Of a stretch of DNA of 64,000 bases, positions 1 through 9,911 are shown piece after piece. This stretch comes from Lonicera japonica (taxonomy: Eukaryota > Streptophyta > Magnoliopsida > Dipsacales > Caprifoliaceae). The translations under genes and the position numbers were made by a program. A model generated the notes under the pieces. That model had not been told where the DNA came from, searched no databases, and saw only the letters and a list, made by a program, of their open reading frames with translations. Each line of letters begins with the position of its first letter. Position 1 is the first letter of the stretch. The DNA lies in contig CM038466.1 in assembly GCA_021464415.1 (NCBI GenBank), forward strand, positions 278,001 through 342,000, given 5' to 3'.

Positions 1-192
1 AATTATGCCACACAATAAAGTCTGGCAACACTAAATTCGCGGTAGACCACCATGATGATGCCTCGTCAACGACAATATGTGGCTAACTTTATTACTTCCA
101 GAGTGACCTATAATAAGCAACGTTAATTGAGCATAAATTCTTAATTGCTTTGAACACCGCTTGCCATCATTAATTTTATAGTAGCACTCCCC
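1..192. repeat. Duplicate of ABC1K3 intron 2 segment
   Basis: This stretch aligns in the same orientation with 37555-37746, inside intron 2 of the ABC1K3 gene, with scattered substitutions and no obvious indels. Homology stops abruptly at about 192, where a different CCGACCC-rich sequence begins. It shows that a second copy of at least part of the gene, or a repeat shared with its intron, reaches the left edge of the window. Any exon copies would lie to the left, outside the window. Confidence 0.85.
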
Positions 193-465
193 CCTTGGGA
201 TGGCAAAATAACCCAGCTCAGAGGGTTTCCGACTCGACCCAATTTAGAAGGGGCGGATTTTTTTAAGTCTGTGTCGGGTTTAGTATTTTTTAAGAACTCG
301 GACCAGGTTTCGGGGCGGGTTAGGATTCTGCACACTTAAAATCCGACCCCACCCGACCCGACCCGACCCAACCCGCTTGCATATATATATATATATATTA
401 AATACAAACCCTAGCTTTTTATCGATTTAATATCATCCGTAGAACTAAATAGGAATTATGAGATT
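193..465. other. Non-coding flank with CCGACCC/GGGCGG-rich tracts and (AT)n
   Basis: No gene is visible. The stretch has runs of CCGACCC-type repeats around 340-375, then an (AT)n tract at about 380-397. CCGACCC/GGGCGGAT-like tracts recur at about 2880-2970, on the far side of the LINE. They resemble subterminal sequence of some plant DNA transposons, but I found no terminal repeats or target duplication, so the assignment is only a guess. Confidence 0.3.
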
Positions 466-479
466 GTCTCTACCTCTTT
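466..479. repeat. LINE target-site duplication, left copy
   Basis: GTCTCTACCTCTTT, identical to 2376-2389. The two copies flank the truncated LINE exactly. Confidence 0.85.
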
Positions 480-2375
480 TTTTTTTTTGGTACAGTAGGA
501 AAGCTAAAGAAAACTAGCAGCCACGGAACAAGCCATTGCCATTCCAATCTTCAGTGAGGACTTCCATTATTTTTGTAGATGGGATTATAACCCTAACATC
601 ATTTTCACCTTGATTTATTCCCATCTTGGCAAGTAGGTCCGCACACCTGTTGCCCTCACGAAGCGCGTGCTTCATAACTGCCTCTAATTCTTCTACCATC
701 TGACGGCAATCTTCGATAATTATTCTATCAGGATGGTTTTCAGTATTACCACATTCGATGAGGTCGAGGGCATCTTCAGAGTCCGATTCGATGATGACTC
801 CTTTCCAATTCCGATCTTTGGCAAGCTTTAGGCCTCTACGGATCCCCCAAAGTTCAGCCTTGAGCGGGAGAGCATAGCCTATTCTTCCGCAAAAACCTTC
901 AAGCCATTTTCCATTCTCATCACGAGCTAATCCTCCGAAACTTGCCCACCCATGATCAACCGAGCTCCCGTCCGTATTGATCTTGATGCGGCCTGTTGGA
1001 GGGGGAGACCATTTAATGAGCCTATTTTTAGTAATCCTCAAATTGTTCAAGGCATTATTTTTAAAAGCATTAAAAGTCTCGGTAGCAAGCTCAATGCTTT
1101 TAAAAGCCACCTGGTTAGCATCAAATTGCACATTATCAAATTGGAAGTTGTTTCTGGCTTTCCAAATTTGCCACAAAGTACAAGCAAAAATAGTCTGACA
1201 AGGGGTACAGTTAGAATGTGATAACCTCTTATCTTTCAGGTTTTTCTCAAGCCAAAGATTAAAGGAAATACTACCTGTATGCGGCGAAATAACCTTCCCC
1301 AAAAGGTGCCAAACCTGGCTAGCATTGGAGTAGTCCCTGAAAATATGACTAGTACTTTCCAATCTGCCACAAGATTTACAATAAGGATTTGACGATATAT
1401 TTCTAATGACACAATTCTGATTAGAAAGGATTTTGTTTTGAAGAAGAATCCAAATAAACGTTATGATTCGCATAGGTATTTTAATTTTCCAAATCCAATC
1501 CCAATTAGTGTCATTATCATGAATAATGCCTCTATCTTTGATGATGAGATTATAACAACTGCCAACAGAGAAATTCCCAGATCCAGTATACGCCCATGTC
1601 ATACTATCATTTCTGGAGCCTGAGAGAGGAAGAGGAGTACTAATAATAAATCTTTGTATATCAATAGGGATCGCTGCGCAAATGTTGTTTAAATCCCAGC
1701 CACCCGTGGCCGAAATAATAGTGCTCACTGGCATAGGAGAGGTGTCCGCTTGGGGGATCAAGTCCCTAAGGGCTCCACTCCCACACCACCAGTCATTCCA
1801 TATGTCAATTAACTGCCCATTACCGACTGTCCATCTCGTGGCTTTGCCAAGGATACCTTTGCACTTAAAGATACCTTTCCAAATGTGGGAAGTGTGCGTT
1901 CTGGTTTTCCACTTATTTGGATTTTTTCCCACTTTGTACTTAGCCTTTAGGGTATCAATCCAAGGAGTATTCTCTTCATTCATAACACGCCATCCAAGTT
2001 TGGCATTGAGGGCCATGTTATTTTCAGCCATCGATCTAAGTCCCAATCCCCCATGTTTCTTGGGTTTACACACATTCCTCCACTTAATAAGGTGGACTTT
2101 TTTCTTGTTATTTGAATCTCCCCACAAAAAATCTCTATTTAATTTGTCAATTTTGTCACATATTTTCATGGGGAAACTCATGGTTTGCATGGTATAGTTA
2201 GGGATAGTGGAGGTAACAGCTTGAACAAGGGTTCTTCTCCCTGCAAAGGAAAGGCAGTTTGCCTTCCAACTGGCAAGTTTTTTTTGCACTTTTTCAACAA
2301 CATGATTATAGTGAGTATAATTAAACCTACCATGGATGATGGGGACTCCAAGATAAGTACCTAGATCCGTAGTAA
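480..2375 (-). mobile_element. 5'-truncated L1-type LINE with 14-bp target-site duplication
   Basis: A minus-strand non-LTR retrotransposon copy of about 1.9 kb. Its 3' end is a poly-T run (poly-A on the element strand) at about 477-490. The 14-mer GTCTCTACCTCTTT is found at 466-479 and again at 2376-2389, bracketing the element as the target-site duplication. The coding sequence stays open right up to 2375, so truncation happened at integration, as is usual for LINEs. The endonuclease and most of the reverse transcriptase are missing. Confidence 0.9.
514..2289 (-). CDS. LINE ORF2 C-terminus: RT tail, zinc-binding RT domain, RNase H
   Basis: An uninterrupted 591-codon frame, open further upstream to 2375. 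In order it holds the thumb/connection region after the RT palm (residues 1-130, with the family motif around KHGGLGLRS), a zf-RVT zinc-binding segment (about 264-335, Cys303/Cys306 and nearby His) and an RNase H domain (about 434-560). All four RNase H acidic positions of the DEDD set are visible: D440, E479, D503 and D551. This is the plant LINE group with a C-terminal RNase H. The copy lacks endonuclease and RT palm, so it cannot move itself. The long intact frame suggests a young insertion. Confidence 0.85.
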   Translation of the reverse strand: MQKKLASWKANCLSFAGRRTLVQAVTSTIPNYTMQTMSFPMKICDKIDKLNRDFLWGDSNNKKKVHLIKWRNVCKPKKHGGLGLRSMAENNMALNAKLGWRVMNEENTPWIDTLKAKYKVGKNPNKWKTRTHTSHIWKGIFKCKGILGKATRWTVGNGQLIDIWNDWWCGSGALRDLIPQADTSPMPVSTIISATGGWDLNNICAAIPIDIQRFIISTPLPLSGSRNDSMTWAYTGSGNFSVGSCYNLIIKDRGIIHDNDTNWDWIWKIKIPMRIITFIWILLQNKILSNQNCVIRNISSNPYCKSCGRLESTSHIFRDYSNASQVWHLLGKVISPHTGSISFNLWLEKNLKDKRLSHSNCTPCQTIFACTLWQIWKARNNFQFDNVQFDANQVAFKSIELATETFNAFKNNALNNLRITKNRLIKWSPPPTGRIKINTDGSSVDHGWASFGGLARDENGKWLEGFCGRIGYALPLKAELWGIRRGLKLAKDRNWKGVIIESDSEDALDLIECGNTENHPDRIIIEDCRQMVEELEAVMKHALREGNRCADLLAKMGINQGENDVRVIIPSTKIMEVLTEDWNGNGLFRGC

Positions 2376-2389
2376 GTCTCTACCTCTTT
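2376..2389. repeat. LINE target-site duplication, right copy
   Basis: Same 14-mer as 466-479, directly abutting the truncated 5' end of the LINE. Confidence 0.85.
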
Positions 2390-3075
2390 CATGATCTCCC
2401 AACCATCCCACTTCTCACTCTCAACTGTTCTAACCTTCTTTCCCTGTCTCCTACACCCACACCCACACCCACACAGACGCAACCACGCCTCCCACGCACG
2501 TCGCTCCTTCTCCATCTCCGGCCTCCCACGCACGCATCTCTCTCTGGCCGTTCGTCCTCCACGTCGCCCCACGCCGTTCGTCCTCCATAGACCCAGTCGA
2601 CGCCGTTCATCATCCACATTCGGCAACTCCTCCACCGACCACCTGTAAATACAATCTTTAAAATACCCTCCCCCCTTCACTGATTTGGGTGTGTTGATTT
2701 TATCGATTGATTTTTTCAATCAATGCTAAAATAATATTCGGTTACTTCGGATTTTCTTTTTGGTATTAATTTAATGTTTGAATTGTAAAATTGTTGTAAT
2801 GTTGTTTGAGACTTGTTGGTTAACTATGGAGTTGAATTTTTCATTATTTTTTTTACTTCAAAACGGGGAGATTGGCAGGTGGGTTGTTCAACCCGACCCT
2901 GTTTTCTCCTAATTCGGGGTGAGGCGGAGCGGAATGGGGCTCCTATAAATATAGGCAGGGCGGATTTGAATTTTTGAAAAAAAATCCATCTCAAGTTCAA
3001 GACAGAGTGATATACAAGCCGATCGAATTTGATATTAATCAAATTCGCCCCATACTCAATCCGTTATCATTCTTA
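2390..3075. other. Interrupted pre-insertion sequence, no supported gene
   Basis: This is the continuation of the sequence broken by the LINE at 480-2375. It is CT/CA-rich (CACACCCACACC runs at 2450-2480) and has a weak + frame at 2391-2648 rich in Ser, Pro, His and Arg that matches nothing I recognise. GGGCGG/CCGACCC tracts lie at 2880-2970. The preceding AAACCCTAGC motif near 405 and this CT-rich region look like a plant 5' leader, so a dead gene start or a transposon-carried leader is possible. Confidence 0.3.
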
Positions 3076-4056
3076 GTTTTTGCCTACTGAAAATAATTTT
3101 CTATTGGAGGAGAATATTAAAAGTTGTCATGAGATGGACAACTCCTTACAAGGGGGTACAATTTCACGTGGGCCTCCCCTTGAATTGTTGGACACACCAA
3201 CCAAAAGTACGATGCACAACTCTCTAGGAGAGTTGACTTCTCTTTCTCTTCCTTTCAAAAGTAATTTCCCTCTCTCCTCTTTAACCACAGATAATTTTGG
3301 TTCCAATTCTTGTTGGTCCACCGTTAATGAGCAAGGAAATTTTTTAATTAGTTATGATATTCCTTCACAATCCCATTATGTATTGAGATAATAGGTTATA
3401 AGATCTCGCTTCCTAATGTTTTATAACTCAAATGATGAATTCATTTATTTAATAAAGGGAAGTAGTACTAATTTCATAATTTGGTTTTACAATAATGACT
3501 CTTTTCATAATATTAATTTATTTTAAGGAAAATGATAAATGTTGATGGACAAAAATACTATACTATATCATTTATTTTAATTATATAAAAGACATATTAT
3601 TCTCTCTTACATACACATAGTTTAGAGAGAGAACAAAAAACAAGAGAAAAGAGAAGTATCACCAATACTCTCACCTCTTCCACCACCACCACCTGAATCT
3701 CTGATCGTATCGCCTAGTGGAGCGAGCGACGTTCTCATCTTCATCATCATCATCCTCTTCTTCTTCTTCTTCTTTGTTTTTATGGATGTGCAATCGCAAA
3801 AGATATATAACTTTTGATCGAACCGTTGGATTTGGTTGATTTTTGAATATGTTGTTCGAAAGACAAAGTTACAATAACTGCATGAAAAATCAAGACGATC
3901 AGAGATCGTTTTGCTATCGAAATCGACCAATTTCGACAGTCCAGCGGGATTTGAAAAAAAGAGTTACCATCATATTTTTTTTTACGAATCCTAAGTTAAT
4001 CCATATATATATACATATAAATAAATTAAGTAGATGTTGATCTCATCAATTTTGAT
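3076..4056. other. Unassigned region with CTT microsatellite
   Basis: A 103-codon + frame at 3080-3391 resembles no family I know. From 3600 to 4000 there is a leader-like stretch with a (CTT)n run at about 3755-3775. No splice-consistent gene, terminal repeats or tRNA were found. Confidence 0.3.
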
Positions 4057-4580
4057 GGTGCTAAAATCATTTTAGCACCTTATAGTTTGTTGTCCAAGTG
4101 GTGCTACCTTCTAGTTGTTGTTTAGAATGTGCTAAATGCATTTAGCACCTTCTTGTTGTTGTCCAGGTGGTGCTAAATGCATTTAGCACCTTCTGGTTGT
4201 GGTGCTATCCAAGGAGTGCTAAATGAATTTAGCACCTTCTAGTTGCTATCCATGGGTGCTCACTGCTGTCTAGGGGATGCTAAATGCATTTAGCACCTTC
4301 TGATAGCTGTCTAGGGGTGCTAAATGCATTTAGCACCTTCTGATAGCTGTCTAGGGGTGCTAAATGCATTTAGCACCTTCTGGTTGTACTTTATGGATGA
4401 TGTCCAGGGGATGCTAAATGCATTTAGCACCTCCTGGTTGCATTTTCTAGTTGCTGTTCAGAGGGTGCTAAATGCATTTAGCACCTTCTGGTTGCTGTCC
4501 AGGAGTGCTAAATGCATTTAGCACCTTCTGATTGCTAACTAGAAGGTGATAAATGTATTTAGCACCTTCTGGTTGCTGTT
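4057..4580. repeat. Tandem array of palindromic units (about 11 copies)
   Basis: About eleven units, mostly 40-60 bp apart, each built on the self-complementary core GTGCTAAATGCATTTAGCAC. In several units one further G/C pair extends the palindrome to 22 bp. Core copies lie near 4057, 4129, 4169, 4215, 4275, 4316, 4356, 4410, 4463, 4505 and 4546. The first has the variant AAAATCATTTT centre and the last AAATGTATTT. Spacers are versions of CTTCTGGTTGCTGTCCAG. Each unit could extrude as a hairpin in single-stranded DNA or RNA. No gene is seen. Confidence 0.9.
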
Positions 4581-4737
4581 AGTGTCATAATGAGACGATA
4601 TTATAAGGAAGGGGTATTAATATTTTTTTTGTACAGTATTCTTAATTTACATGATTAATTTTTAAGTGTCCTTTATAATTATATTATTATTATAATAAGT
4701 CCTTATACCTAATTGCCTCTTATGTATTCCCCTCATT

Positions 4738-6480
4738 TCATTTTTCCCATAAAAAATTTAATTTCATAAAACCTCCGTCACATGCATCTTCCCACCAAAG
4801 AAAAAATTTGAATGTGAACAAAAATTTTTCCCATCTCTGTGAGGTGGCCTCCTCCACTTTAGGCACTTCCAAAAATATCTCTTTCACTCTTTTTAAAAAA
4901 GTGGTCCCCACTTTTGTTAATTTCACTCCTCCTCACTCAAAAAATACCTCACGTGCTCCTCTCTCCCCATGTGCTAAAAGCCCTTCAATTTGTAATGTGG
5001 TCCCCACGTTGGTTTCCTTTAAACCAAATCAATTTAATTTAGTTGGCTCCTCCCTCTCGGTCAACTCTTCATCTCTTAAGGGTAAATCCATTTTACTTAA
5101 AAAGCCCATTCCCCTCTCTTTTAATGTGCCTCCCATCTCTCCCACAAATTCAACCTATAGACCCACTGTCCATCACCCAATTTCTTTCATTACGGGTCTG
5201 GTAAGTTGGGCTCCATCTCTTCCTCTCCTTTTAATTCTCACCGTGGGACTCTATTAAATCTGTTGGGTCTAAATTTGTTAAAATAAATTCTCCTTTTGGG
5301 CCCAAATTTATCTCCAACAGTTCTAAAAAATCTCCCACCAATATGGGCCATCCTCTGAAGGCCTATAATTTGTTAACTCCTTATGGACTTCATTTTATTT
5401 ACCCATCTCACCACCTTAAGCCCAATCACTCCAGTGGGCCTTCCCGTTGGAGCAATGGGTATAAGTTTGTTAGCTCAATTTCCACTCCTAAGCCCACTAC
5501 CCCCCTATTGGCCAATGGGTCGTTTATCCCACGTTCTCGGTTTCTTTGCAAAAGGAAATCAAAAAATTTGAATGTGGTTTTTTTTGGTAGCAAAAAATCC
5601 AGTTTAAAGGATTTAATTTTGGAATCTTCCTTTGATGAGGATTTGTTGGACGATGAGGTGGAGGATGATTGTGCGTCTAATTTTTGGGATAATCCCTCTC
5701 TTGACACTAATTTTGAGCCTTATTTAAATAATCATTTAATTAAGAAACTCACTTTTGTGACTCCAATTAAAAATATTTCAAATGGTTCTAAGATTAAAAA
5801 TATTAATTCCACTTTTAGTGCAATTAATTCTCAAGATTCGAGACCCCCCATCTTGTTAGCTCACTTTTATCATAATTTATATCTCGATGCTCTTTTGGCC
5901 AATTCCTTCTCTTCCTCCCCCGCTTTATCTAAAAATTCTTCTCCTAGTTTAACTAGTGAGTCGAGGTCTAACACTAAAGCTAAGAGGAAAAGGAGAAAGA
6001 AGCCGAGTTCTGATCGTCGATATAGGAAGTATTGGCAAAAAAGGAAGGCTTGTTGTGCGGATCTCAAACAGGTGCTTGACCTTTACCACGCCGAGCATAT
6101 TTCCATGAATGAAGCCAAGATCATGATTAAACATACGCTCGAGGTTTCGAAATCTATTGGCTATCACGTGGTTACTTATATCGTGGACCACGTTTTTTAT
6201 GATCGTTTTAAAGACCTACTTTGTTAGGTTTTATTACTTGTATTGCTTTTCGGCCTTATATTTCGGCCTTTTGCTTTTCTTGAGTAGTGAACTTTGTTGT
6301 ATAGGCTTAGTTCATTTTTCAAGTTTTGTATCCTTTATTTTCATAGTCCTCTTGATGGACCTTCTTGTAAGCCTTTGGGGCGGGCTTGTTGTAACCCCCA
6401 CCTTTTTTTTATTTATTTATGCAATTACTCTAATGCCTTAGCTTGGGCTTAGAGAATTTATAAAAAAAATAAAAAAAAAT
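4738..6480 (+). mobile_element. Unclassified retroelement-like coding remnant with A-rich end
   Basis: A Ser/Pro/Asn/Lys-rich coding block (4808-6227) is followed by a 200-bp tail and an A-rich end at about 6460-6483. The coding bias runs through two or more frame changes (4808-5257 in one frame, 5343-6227 in another), which suggests one ancestral reading frame of roughly 470 codons that has decayed. The A-rich 3' end and absence of LTRs suggest a retroposed or LINE-type origin. No polymerase is present and no target duplication was identified. Confidence 0.35.
5343..6227 (+). CDS. Unrecognised 294-aa protein with basic tract, possibly LINE ORF1-like
   Basis: I do not recognise this protein with confidence. 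It has an N-terminal Ser/Pro-rich half, an acidic patch (about residues 97-110), and a strongly basic tract KAKRKRRKK followed by RRYRKYWQKRK (about residues 212-234). It ends in a helical-looking segment of about 60 residues. The basic, nucleic-acid-binding-like C-terminus and the following A-rich tail are compatible with an ORF1-type protein of a LINE. That is inference from composition only. The frame is open upstream to about 5236 without an ATG, so the start given may be internal. Confidence 0.35.
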   Translation: MGHPLKAYNLLTPYGLHFIYPSHHLKPNHSSGPSRWSNGYKFVSSISTPKPTTPLLANGSFIPRSRFLCKRKSKNLNVVFFGSKKSSLKDLILESSFDEDLLDDEVEDDCASNFWDNPSLDTNFEPYLNNHLIKKLTFVTPIKNISNGSKIKNINSTFSAINSQDSRPPILLAHFYHNLYLDALLANSFSSSPALSKNSSPSLTSESRSNTKAKRKRRKKPSSDRRYRKYWQKRKACCADLKQVLDLYHAEHISMNEAKIMIKHTLEVSKSIGYHVVTYIVDHVFYDRFKDLLC

Positions 6481-6540
6481 AAAGGATTTTATTAAATAAA
6501 AGAAATAGTAAACTTTGAAAAGACAAAAGTTTATTTATTT

Positions 6541-7434
6541 GTTAAAGTCCACGTCCCAGCTTCCTTAATTCATTTATGCATAAACAAGCTTAATGGGCCA
6601 AGCCCATTCACATGCTCCTGTTACACATGTAGATTAATTAAAGGAGCAGGCAGCCTAGTTTGGTGGTGGACCGGTACACCTATTACTAATGTGTACCGGT
6701 CCGGCGGAAAATTTACCCATGGAATTGAAATCAAAGTTTTTGTACCGGTACACATTTTTATGACTTGTACTGGTCTGGCTATATTTTTTGGAGCACGATT
6801 TTTATCGCAAAAATTTATTTTTTAATATTTTTAACTTATTCCAAAAAGAACTTTGACTATATATTTTTCTTATAAATATAATCATTAGTTTGGGTCAAAA
6901 AGACACGATTCTAGAGAGCTTTTTGAGAGAGAATATCCAAACGCTAGAATTAATTTTTGAGAGTTTTAAAACACAATCTAGATTTTGTGTACATACCATA
7001 GGAGATCCTATTATTCTTCAATTTTAAGAATTAGGGTTCCAAACATTCACGGGTCCTGCGAGAGTGTCTTTGGTTGCGATTGAAGACGGGTTGAGCAAAG
7101 TGGCTAACGCGATAAAGGAGATTGCAGACGGTAGTGAAAGATTGTGATCAAGTGCGTGAAAGGAGGCGACGGGTAAGTCGAAAAAGCGGAAAACGCTACG
7201 CCAAGCCAGCTGCGATTGAATTCTATATTCAAATGATTGACGAGACTATTGCATAAATTATGGAGAAGTAATTTTTTTAAGTCATCGAATCTGTAATTCC
7301 GTTTTGATCATAGTGAAGAACTGTCGGTTAGTCCCGAGGATTAGTCCTACGCAAGTAGGGATACCTCGTAAATTCTTGGTATTGTGTGATTGTTTTTTGT
7401 TTGATTGCTTGATATAATTGTTAGACAACACAAC
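6541..7434 (+). mobile_element. Probable solo LTR (copia-like), approximate limits
   Basis: No ORF. The stretch starts near TGTTAAAGTCCACG and ends near GACAACACA. It holds a leader-like segment (about 6890-7430) ending in the CCTACGCAAGTAGGGATACC / CTCGTAAATTCTTGG type of sequence that I associate with the R-U5 part of plant copia LTRs. No partner LTR and no target duplication were found, so the boundaries are estimates. Confidence 0.35.
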
Positions 7435-7914
7435 ACAGATTTTGACACTAAAATTAAGTAGACCTAGGGTTTTAATTCCGCTTATCAAATCTCAAATTGT
7501 TTTTGATAAAAACCTTAAAATCAATCCAGGCAATACGATCCCCCCCTAAGTTTGTTTGTTTTAATCAATCTATACACAGACATATAAATAGATAGATATA
7601 TAAATATATATACACATACATAGATATATAAATTTTGGTATTATTTTAGTATTTTATATAATGGCAATATTGGTACGGTTCAGTATGGTATATCATGGTA
7701 ATATCAAAATTTCAGTACGGTACGGTATACCGTTGGTAATGAGTTTGAGTACCAGTACCGTGCCAAAATAATTTGGTATGGTACAATACTGATTGGTATT
7801 GTACCATTACCAAATTTTGATATATTATAGTAATTGTTTGGTTTGGTACGGATTGGTATGGTATAAGTGGTATATTTTTTCACCCCTATGCGCAATGATA
7901 AGCACATGATATTT

Positions 7915-8690
7915 TTTGATAAGGTTGCTTCTCCCGGTAGCACTGATGCTATTTTGGCAGTACGTCCTCTTTTTGTGTGTGTATACTCGCTTTGTATTAA
8001 CTCAAAGGCAATCAACTTTGGTGAGAGTAAAAGCTACCAACTTCTCTCTCTACAATTTCACTAATTCTATTTATAAGTATAGAATTAGGATTACAAATAT
8101 TTCAATAGTATGAATAATACACTGTGTAGGAGAGAGAGTGTATAAGGGCTGTTGGTATTTTTTGGGGTATGAGAAGAGAAGGTATAAGACCCTTAAATCT
8201 TCTTCTTGAATTGGCTTGCATTTGTATTACCAATGATATCTTTATCTCTTGGATGAGATAAGTGGTGTTGGATGAGAAGAATTGTGTTGGATGAGAAGGA
8301 TGGTGTATTGTTGTATGTTTTTGTTGGCTTGTTGTTTTGGCTTGTTTTTGGTGCGTTTAATGAATGAATGAGATGAGCTATTTATAGGTAAATGAAAAGT
8401 GGTAAAAAAAAATAAATTTGATGAAGATGAAGGGTAAAAAGTTAATTTGGCAAAAGTTAGTGGATGTGAGTGGAATATTTATTTTAAAGAAAAGTGTGGA
8501 ATATTATTGAACGGAATATTTATTTAAAAGAAAGCGTCTAATATTATTGAGTGGAATATTTATTTAAAAAGAAGTGTGGAATATTATTGAGTGAAATATT
8601 TACTTAAAAGAAAGTATGGAATATTATGTAAAAGAAAGTGTAAAATATTATTTTTGTAGGCCAATGGTAAAATTATTATTTACCCCATCA
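7915..8690 (-). mobile_element. Old LTR remnant related to the Tat LTR at 26050, in D1
   Basis: From about 7915 to the CCCATCA at 8684-8690 the sequence parallels 26290-26937: CTCCCGGTAGC, the TATTAACTCAAAGGCAATCAA segment, TTCTATTTATAAGTATAGAATTA, GGGGTATGAGAAGAGA and the final CCCCATCA. It has no internal region, so it is a solo or truncated LTR of a related family. It is shared with D2 and so predates the duplication. The upstream limit is unclear; a GGTACGG/GGTATACC-rich stretch precedes it. Confidence 0.6.
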
Positions 8691-9304
8691 AACTGGTTTG
8701 AGTATTCAAATCTACCTAATTGTATATTAATTATATAATTATGTTTTTAGGTTGCCTTTAATTTTAAAATTAAAAAATGATTAAGAATAAAAATTATATA
8801 TAGCTAATTACGAAAAGTAGGAAAAATGAGTGGAGTGATATAATTATGAAATGTTCCAATGTAACAAAATCAAATGAACTTACAGATTCGGGCTCAATTT
8901 CAAGTGATAGAAAATTTGTGTACTCACACGTAACATTTTAGTCCATACAAAACTCATGAAGTTTTGCAATTTAGTATGTAATTAATCAAGATTCCTAAAC
9001 TCTTCAAAAATTTCATTTAATTGAGATTAATACATGTCTAATTTTACACTAATTACATTACGTGGTATTACAACTCTAACGTTGCTTCTCTATGAATCCT
9101 GGTGTATTAAATGGAGTTGGTACACATTTAATAAAGTTGACAGTAATATCTACGTGTCTTTTCCGGATGCGTAGCATTAAGGTAGGATTTAAAACAACTA
9201 TTTTATGCCATCATAAACTTAGCATGATTAGATATTTACTAAAAGTTAATCACAAAGTTAACTTAAATTAAATCTAAGATTAACCACAAATATCTAAAAT
9301 GAAA

Positions 9305-9381
9305 GGGAAATGATATTAGCACTCCACTTTAGTACTAAGGCACTCCACTTTTATTTTTATTGATATAAAAAGTGTCCCAAA

Positions 9382-9416
<35 letters not shown>

Positions 9417-9477
9417 TGTCACTAAAAATGAAAGTAGGGTGTCTTAGAACAAAAGTAGAGTGCTAATATCATTTTCC
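9305..9477. mobile_element. MITE with about 40-bp TIRs and 9-bp target duplication (D1 copy)
   Basis: The ends are inverted repeats: GGGAAATGATATTAGCACTC at the left, and its near-complement GAGTGCTAATATCATTTTCC at the right. They extend into CCACTTT/CTACTTT. Flanking AAAATGAAA (9296-9304 and 9478-9486) is a 9-bp target duplication, pointing to the Mutator-type superfamily. A TA-type microsatellite sits in the middle. The D2 copy is at 20201-20351. Confidence 0.8.
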
Positions 9478-9911
9478 AAAATGAAAATGTTAAAAGGTTT
9501 TTTTGTTTTGCAAAATGCAATAAGTTTAAAAAAGAAAAAAAAGATAAAATATTAAAACGCAAAATGAGACTAGAGAAAGAGCATGTCAAAAAAATATAGA
9601 AACTAAAACAAAGGGTAATGAGAATTGAACTTATCATCTGCTATTAAATAGAGGCAACTTAACACTTGAGCTAGAAACCAACATTTTATATATTTGACTG
9701 AACTATTCTTACATTTATAAAGAAAAAAAATCATATAGGTTAGACCATAATCGAGACGCTAGAGATAAGAAAACATAAAAAGGATAAAATTCGATTGAGG
9801 AAAGCGGCGTGACACACACACAAGTAGAGACGGTAAAGCTAACGGATGGCCATCGATTACAGACACACTCATCCTTTGCTATTATTCGAAGGAACATAAA
9901 GCAATTGTAGT

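Larger units (their letters stand above)
7566..9831. repeat. Segmental duplicate D1 of the ABC1K3 upstream region
   Basis: This segment matches, in order and orientation, 12656-12814, then 18476-20467, then 36259-36468. The gaps between those pieces are an Athila-like element and a MULE. D1 therefore preserves the uninterrupted arrangement: the sequence at 9586-9600 contains the single GTCAAAAAA that became the MULE target duplication in D2. Indels of about 55 and 220 bp distinguish D1 and D2 near 9025-9170 and 19745-20070. At 9831 colinearity with the gene promoter stops and an inverted gene scrap begins. Confidence 0.9.

Noticed and set aside
952..2197. Several + strand ORFs across 952-2197
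   Set aside because: They are reverse-strand shadows of the intact LINE ORF2 fragment on the minus strand.
193..3075. hAT element enclosing the LINE
   Set aside because: GGGCGG/CCGACCC tracts on both sides are suggestive, but no terminal inverted repeats or 8-bp duplication could be found.
4057..4580. CRISPR array
   Set aside because: Repeats are palindromic with similar, non-unique spacers of variable length, in a plant nuclear context with no cas genes.
7600..7860. Regulatory element from the dense GGTACGG/GGTATACC repeats
   Set aside because: The same motifs recur at 11630-11800, 12740-12810 and 18480-18620 within duplicated or repeat DNA, so they look like decayed repeat sequence.
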